This document shows positions 60,645 to 64,000 of a stretch of 64,000 nt of DNA, in pieces; position 1 is the stretch's first letter, and each line of letters starts with the position of its first letter. Made by a program: the position numbers and the translations under genes. The stretch covers positions 209,141-273,140 of the forward strand of contig NZ_JH414506.1 of NCBI RefSeq assembly GCF_000238075.1. The letters are read 5' to 3'. The notes beneath the pieces are model-generated. The model saw nothing but the letters and a program-made list of their open reading frames with translations, ran no database searches and was not told the DNA's origin. The DNA is from Oribacterium asaccharolyticum ACB7. Its GTDB lineage: Bacteria; Bacillota; Clostridia; Lachnospirales; Lachnospiraceae.

Positions 60645-62852
60645 ATGAAACAAGCCAGAAGTCGGAAGAAGGGTGACTTCTTTAAAAAACTGAAGTTGAG
60701 TACCAGAATGTCTCTTTTTCTGGGTGTCATCACCTTCCTATTTTTAACTGCACTTTTATATTATCTGATTCATTCTTTTGAAATCACCATCGATAAAAAG
60801 ATTGATGATAATCTAAGTGATAAGGCAAAGACGGCAAGCTCAGGCTTTGAGTCTGTCGTTTCCAATGTAGAGAGTATTTCGGATAACCTCCTCTATGGTG
60901 TTCAAATGATTTTAAGTGCCTCTCCCGAAACACCGGGAGCCGCACCGGTTAATCCTTGGAAGATTGCAACCGCGGAGGGAGAAGAGCCGGAACCTACTGC
61001 TCCTATGGGGCCTGTGACCCTTCGAAGCCAGATTGTAAACTCCGAAATCTCATACAGTAAACATGTAGGAGAAGTTTTTATCGTTAACTCCATCTACTCC
61101 TTATTAGAAGGAAACCCCGATGTTATCGGAGCGGGTGTTCTGATGGAGCCGAACGCCTTTCTCCCCAATGTGCGTGACTATTCTCCCTATATGACACAAA
61201 GCAGTAAAAAGGAAATGGTCCTTACGAACTATCAATATGAAGATATTGCGGATGAAGATTATTATCAGACTGTAAAAGAATCCAAGTCAAAATATGCGAC
61301 TAATCTTTATACGGAAGAGGAAAATGGAGAAAAGTACACGGAAATGACCTTTAGCAATCCCATTATTGTAAACGGGGAATTTAAAGGAACCATCATCACG
61401 GATGTGAACGCTTCCGTATTGAGCACCATCCACCAGAAAGATGAAAACTTCCCGAGTATGTTTACCAATGTAATGGATGAAGGCGGCGTAATCTACAGTG
61501 AAAACCCGAATTTCAACGGTAGGGCATTAAAGGACATTTTACCGGAAAAAGCCATGTCTCAGATTCAATCCGGATTTGATACAGGAAAAGCCTTCAGTCG
61601 CAAAATTGTAAATGAACTCGGCGTGGAGAAAAGAGAGTTTTATAATCCCATTGACTTAAACGGAAGACTCTGGTGGGTTCGTCTTTCTATCACCGAGGCG
61701 GACTACGATCGAGAAGTGGATAGAATGGTCAATATGGGCATTCTTTTCGGCGTGCTCTGTGTTATCGTTCTTTGCATCATCACGACCGTGATTATTCGAA
61801 AGAGCCTCAAGCCCTTAAAGCTTGTATCCGATGCCGGAAAGAAACTTTCTAACGGTGATTTTGATATTGCGTTCAATTACAAGAGAGAAGATGAAATTGG
61901 AGAATTGATGCAGGCCATGAAGAGTGTAGTAGACCACATCCGCACCATTATCACCGACCTGTCCGAGAAACTCACAGAACTCTCACACGGTAACTTCGCT
62001 ATGAATTTGGAAGACGAACACGGCTATTACCATGGTGCCTACCGCCCCTTACTGAACTCCCTTAAAGATATTACCGATGACTTATCCAATACCGTTTCAG
62101 AAATTTCGTCTTCCGCAGATCAGGTCAATAACGGTGCGGAGCAAGTCAGCAGCGCTTCTCAATCTCTGTCACAGGGTGCGACCGAGCAGGCTTCCTCTAT
62201 TGAAGAGTTAAGCGCCACCATGAATGATATCTCCGATAAGATTAAGGATACCGCTCTCATGGCGGAAAAAGCCTCCTCTATGAGTAAAGATGCCGGCGCT
62301 GCCGTAAGTGAAAGTAATGACAAGATGAATGAACTGTCTTTGGCTATGCAAGATATTACCGAGAAGTCCAATGAAATCAGTAAGATTATCAAGACCATTG
62401 ACGATATCGCATTCCAGACGAATATCCTGTCTTTAAATGCCGCTATTGAGGCGGCCAGAGCCGGAGCTGCCGGAAAGGGCTTTGCAGTTGTCGCGGATGA
62501 GGTCGGAAACCTGGCACAAAAATCCGCAAAGGCTGCACAAAATACCGGTGAATTGATTGCCGAAGCAATTGATGCTATTGCAAAGGGTGCCAAGATTTCC
62601 GATGAAACCGCCGTATCCCTTCAGAATGTCTCCGAAAGAACCACAACGATTAACCGGATTATTAAGGATATTGCAGCGGCTTCCGAATCCGAATCCGAAG
62701 GAATTACACAAATCAGCGTCGGAATGGATCAGATTTCCTCTGTTGTGCAAAGTAACACCGCAACTGCGGAAGAGTCTGCAGCCGCTTCGGAAGAGCTTTC
62801 CGGACAGGCGCAGATTCTCAATGACCTGATGAGTAAGTTCACCTTAAAATAA
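60645..62852 (+). CDS. Methyl-accepting chemotaxis protein with Cache sensor
   Basis: 735 aa from ATG 60645 (AAGGAGG 8 nt before); the frame reaches 60525 but lacks a site. TM1 at about 23-45, an extracytosolic double-Cache-like sensor (about 46-390), TM2 (about 395-417, [20 protein letters not shown]), HAMP (about 418-470), then the cytoplasmic signalling domain with the hairpin tip [20 protein letters not shown] followed by [20 protein letters not shown]. Acidic or proline-rich insert near 100-125 is unusual. Flagellar genes are not in the window. The ligand is unknown. Confidence 0.94.
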   Translation: MKQARSRKKGDFFKKLKLSTRMSLFLGVITFLFLTALLYYLIHSFEITIDKKIDDNLSDKAKTASSGFESVVSNVESISDNLLYGVQMILSASPETPGAAPVNPWKIATAEGEEPEPTAPMGPVTLRSQIVNSEISYSKHVGEVFIVNSIYSLLEGNPDVIGAGVLMEPNAFLPNVRDYSPYMTQSSKKEMVLTNYQYEDIADEDYYQTVKESKSKYATNLYTEEENGEKYTEMTFSNPIIVNGEFKGTIITDVNASVLSTIHQKDENFPSMFTNVMDEGGVIYSENPNFNGRALKDILPEKAMSQIQSGFDTGKAFSRKIVNELGVEKREFYNPIDLNGRLWWVRLSITEADYDREVDRMVNMGILFGVLCVIVLCIITTVIIRKSLKPLKLVSDAGKKLSNGDFDIAFNYKREDEIGELMQAMKSVVDHIRTIITDLSEKLTELSHGNFAMNLEDEHGYYHGAYRPLLNSLKDITDDLSNTVSEISSSADQVNNGAEQVSSASQSLSQGATEQASSIEELSATMNDISDKIKDTALMAEKASSMSKDAGAAVSESNDKMNELSLAMQDITEKSNEISKIIKTIDDIAFQTNILSLNAAIEAARAGAAGKGFAVVADEVGNLAQKSAKAAQNTGELIAEAIDAIAKGAKISDETAVSLQNVSERTTTINRIIKDIAAASESESEGITQISVGMDQISSVVQSNTATAEESAAASEELSGQAQILNDLMSKFTLK

Positions 62853-62885
62853 AAGGATCGGTGCTTTATCACATAGCACTCGTTA

Positions 62886-62921
62886 AACGAGATACCGCAC
62901 GCTTTGCGAGCGATACTCGTT
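62886..62921. repeat. AACGAG-type palindromic repeat after the chemoreceptor gene
   Basis: AACGAGATACCGCACGC, TTT, GCGAGCGATACTCGTT, differing from the S10-leader copy by only one base. It lies between the chemoreceptor stop and the shared terminator, so here the element is not upstream of a gene in the usual orientation. Confidence 0.75.
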
Positions 62922-62925
62922 ATGA

Positions 62926-62976
62926 ACAAAGAGAAAAGTGTCGCACGGTAAACAGCGTGCGGCACTTTTTCTTTGT
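62926..62976. terminator. Bidirectional terminator between the chemoreceptor and sirtuin genes
   Basis: A stem of about 21 bp (ACAAAGAGAAAAGTGTCGCAC pairing with GTGCGGCACTTTTTCTTTGT) has A-rich and T-rich flanks on both strands, serving the convergent genes. Confidence 0.88.
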
Positions 62977-62994
62977 TCTATTTTGATTTCCGGC

Positions 62995-63720
62995 TTATAG
63001 GACAATTTTTTCCAGAATCTCCCCTATCGGAGCATGAATAGAGAGCTCCGCTCTCACCGCCCTTCCCGTCTCCGCTTTATTGATAAGCACAAGGTGCTTT
63101 CCCCGGAAATAATCGATAAAGCCTGCTGCCGGATAGACCACAAGAGAGGTCCCGCCAATAATCAGCGTATCCGCATTCGTAATCGCCGTAACGGCATCCT
63201 CTATCGTCTTACTGTCTAGACTTTCTTCATATAGCACCACATCCGGCTTGATGACTCCGTTGCAGGAACAATGGGGAACCCCATCCGACTCTTTGATAAA
63301 CTTTGCAGGATAAAACTTGTGGCAACTAAGGCAATAGTTCCGGTGAATACTGCCGTGCAGTTCATAAACGATCTTACTTCCCGCCTTCTGATGCAGTCCG
63401 TCAATATTCTGTGTTACCACCGCTTTCAATTTTCCGGCTTGTTCCAGCTCCGCGAGTTTCCGATGTGCCGCATTCGGCTCCGCATCAAGACAAAGCATTT
63501 TTTCTTTATAGAAGCGATAAAATACTTCCGGCTTCGTAAGAAAAAAACTGTGGCTGATGATTTGTTCCGGCGGATAACTGTACTTTTCATGATAGAGCCC
63601 ATCCTCACTCCGAAAGTCCGGAATTCCACTTTCCGTGGAAACACCCGCCCCGCCGAAAAATACGATATGCGCGCTTTCGTCTATGATTTCCTGTAAGGCG
63701 CTGATTTCTTGTTCATACAT
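62995..63720 (-). CDS. cobB: NAD-dependent protein deacylase (sirtuin)
   Basis: 241 aa from ATG 63720. FFGGAGVSTESGIPDFRSEDG is the NAD-binding signature, VVTQNIDGLHQKAGS the catalytic region, HGSI the catalytic His, and CLSC with CSC the zinc site (the second pair is CxC). GGTSLVVYPAAGF completes the Rossmann part. Removes acetyl or longer acyl groups from lysine using NAD. The frame extends 19 codons upstream, but the alignment with the family starts at MYEQEIS. Confidence 0.92.
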   Translation of the reverse strand: MYEQEISALQEIIDESAHIVFFGGAGVSTESGIPDFRSEDGLYHEKYSYPPEQIISHSFFLTKPEVFYRFYKEKMLCLDAEPNAAHRKLAELEQAGKLKAVVTQNIDGLHQKAGSKIVYELHGSIHRNYCLSCHKFYPAKFIKESDGVPHCSCNGVIKPDVVLYEESLDSKTIEDAVTAITNADTLIIGGTSLVVYPAAGFIDYFRGKHLVLINKAETGRAVRAELSIHAPIGEILEKIVL

Positions 63721-63784
63721 CCTATTTATGACTCCCTTCCGACAATGATTTCCGCCCTGCTCCTCTCGGCTACGCATGCCGTTC

Positions 63785-63814
63785 TTTACAATCTATAAAA
63801 AGAAACTGTAGAAT
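63785..63814 (+). promoter_or_regulatory. Probable promoter of crcB
   Basis: TTTACA (63785-63790), 18-bp spacer, TAGAAT (63809-63814). The leader would be about 70 nt and contains only a short CGCAG/CTGCG stem. Confidence 0.5.
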
Positions 63815-63891
63815 AGACGCAGCTTTACAGTATTCTGCGGACTTTCTTTTCTATGCCACTATTATACACTTTACAAGGAGGAACGTTAATT

Positions 63892-64000
63892 ATGGAGTTT
63901 CTATTTGTTGCAATGGGCGGTGCGATTGGTGCTATGGCAAGATATGCTATCAGTCTTATCCCGATTAAATCAGAATTTCCACTCTTAACTCTGCTTACAA
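63892..64000 (+). CDS. crcB: Fluoride channel CrcB/FluC (5' part only)
   Basis: The first 36 codons: MEFLFVAMGGAIGAMARYAI, then SLIPIKSEFPLLTLL. The GGxxGAxxRY motif of FluC channels is present. These small membrane proteins expel fluoride as dimers. AAGGAGG 10 nt before the ATG. The gene continues past the window. No fluoride-riboswitch core was found in the leader. Confidence 0.85.
   Translation, partial: MEFLFVAMGGAIGAMARYAISLIPIKSEFPLLTLLT

Noticed and set aside
63815..63891. Fluoride riboswitch before crcB
   Set aside because: The leader of about 70 nt lacks the conserved GG-GAUG and CUGAUG core; only a 5-bp stem was found.

Overview
The window reads as a low-GC Gram-positive anaerobe of the Clostridia, most likely the family Lachnospiraceae; an Oribacterium-like oral or gut organism is my best guess from recollection, not from a search. 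Reasons: the gene order of the S10-spc-alpha ribosomal cluster (rpsJ to rplQ with secY-adk-map-infA), a 178-aa L17, zinc-type S14 and L36, a stand-alone 2[4Fe-4S] ferredoxin, AAGGAGG-type ribosome binding sites, and several secreted proteins with choline-binding-like (CW) aromatic repeats.

Layout. 1-9,323 is mostly minus-strand housekeeping: apt (partial), a Nudix hydrolase, a small metal-binding membrane protein, a CNNM/CorC-type membrane protein preceded by a hidden 21-codon gene with its own promoter and terminator, a DUF3829-like lipoprotein, an 888-aa translational GTPase fused to a YacP/Rae1-type NYN nuclease, shikimate kinase and a CBS/DRTGG pyrophosphatase. 9,324-11,202 holds a divergent promoter pair, a DegV protein and an IS200-type element whose 3' tail is a chain of RNA-like hairpins. 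11,200-22,485 holds a PrsA-like foldase, a PAP2-type membrane protein, glgA, recN, nadK, an orphan FctA-like pilin protein, tex (with a 17-bp tandem array in its leader), a 251-bp multi-hairpin element and an ABC-F protein that lacks part of its first nucleotide-binding domain. 22,547-25,404 holds ferredoxin, a small membrane protein, an SseB-like protein and a CW-repeat secreted protein.

25,522-41,804 is the ribosomal protein super-operon, all on the minus strand, 31 genes from rpsJ to rplQ. It has a good promoter before rpsJ, an internal promoter before rpmJ and a bidirectional terminator after rplQ. rplD carries an apparent +1 frameshift that is probably a sequencing error. 41,922-58,799 is a surface and accessory region: ApbE flavin transferase, two CW-repeat proteins (one with a CAP domain), the CDP-3,6-dideoxyhexose genes rfbH, rfbG and rfbF (split in two places), a flavinylated ferric-reductase-like membrane protein translationally coupled to a Tp47-like lipoprotein, an IdeS/Mac-like cysteine protease carrying CW repeats, three tandem PH-like membrane paralogues, a GHMP sugar kinase, a GT2 glycosyltransferase and a LicD protein. 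58,868-64,000 holds BrnQ, a Cache chemoreceptor, a sirtuin and the start of crcB.

How the genes work together. ApbE would attach FMN to the ferric-reductase/FMN-binding protein, giving an extracytosolic electron-transfer module with the Tp47-like lipoprotein. RfbF, RfbG and RfbH make CDP-4-keto-3,6-dideoxyglucose for a surface polymer that the GT2 and LicD proteins may help build, and the CW-repeat proteins could dock on that envelope. A family of 33-37 bp imperfect palindromes (AACGAG...CTCGTT) lies in at least six intergenic places, mostly in the same orientation just upstream of a gene. The observations most worth following are the GTPase-nuclease fusion, the IdeS-like protease, the Tp47/flavoprotein pair, the structured elements at 20.5 kb and 11.1 kb, and the hidden small gene and small RNA at 2.8 and 50.1 kb.
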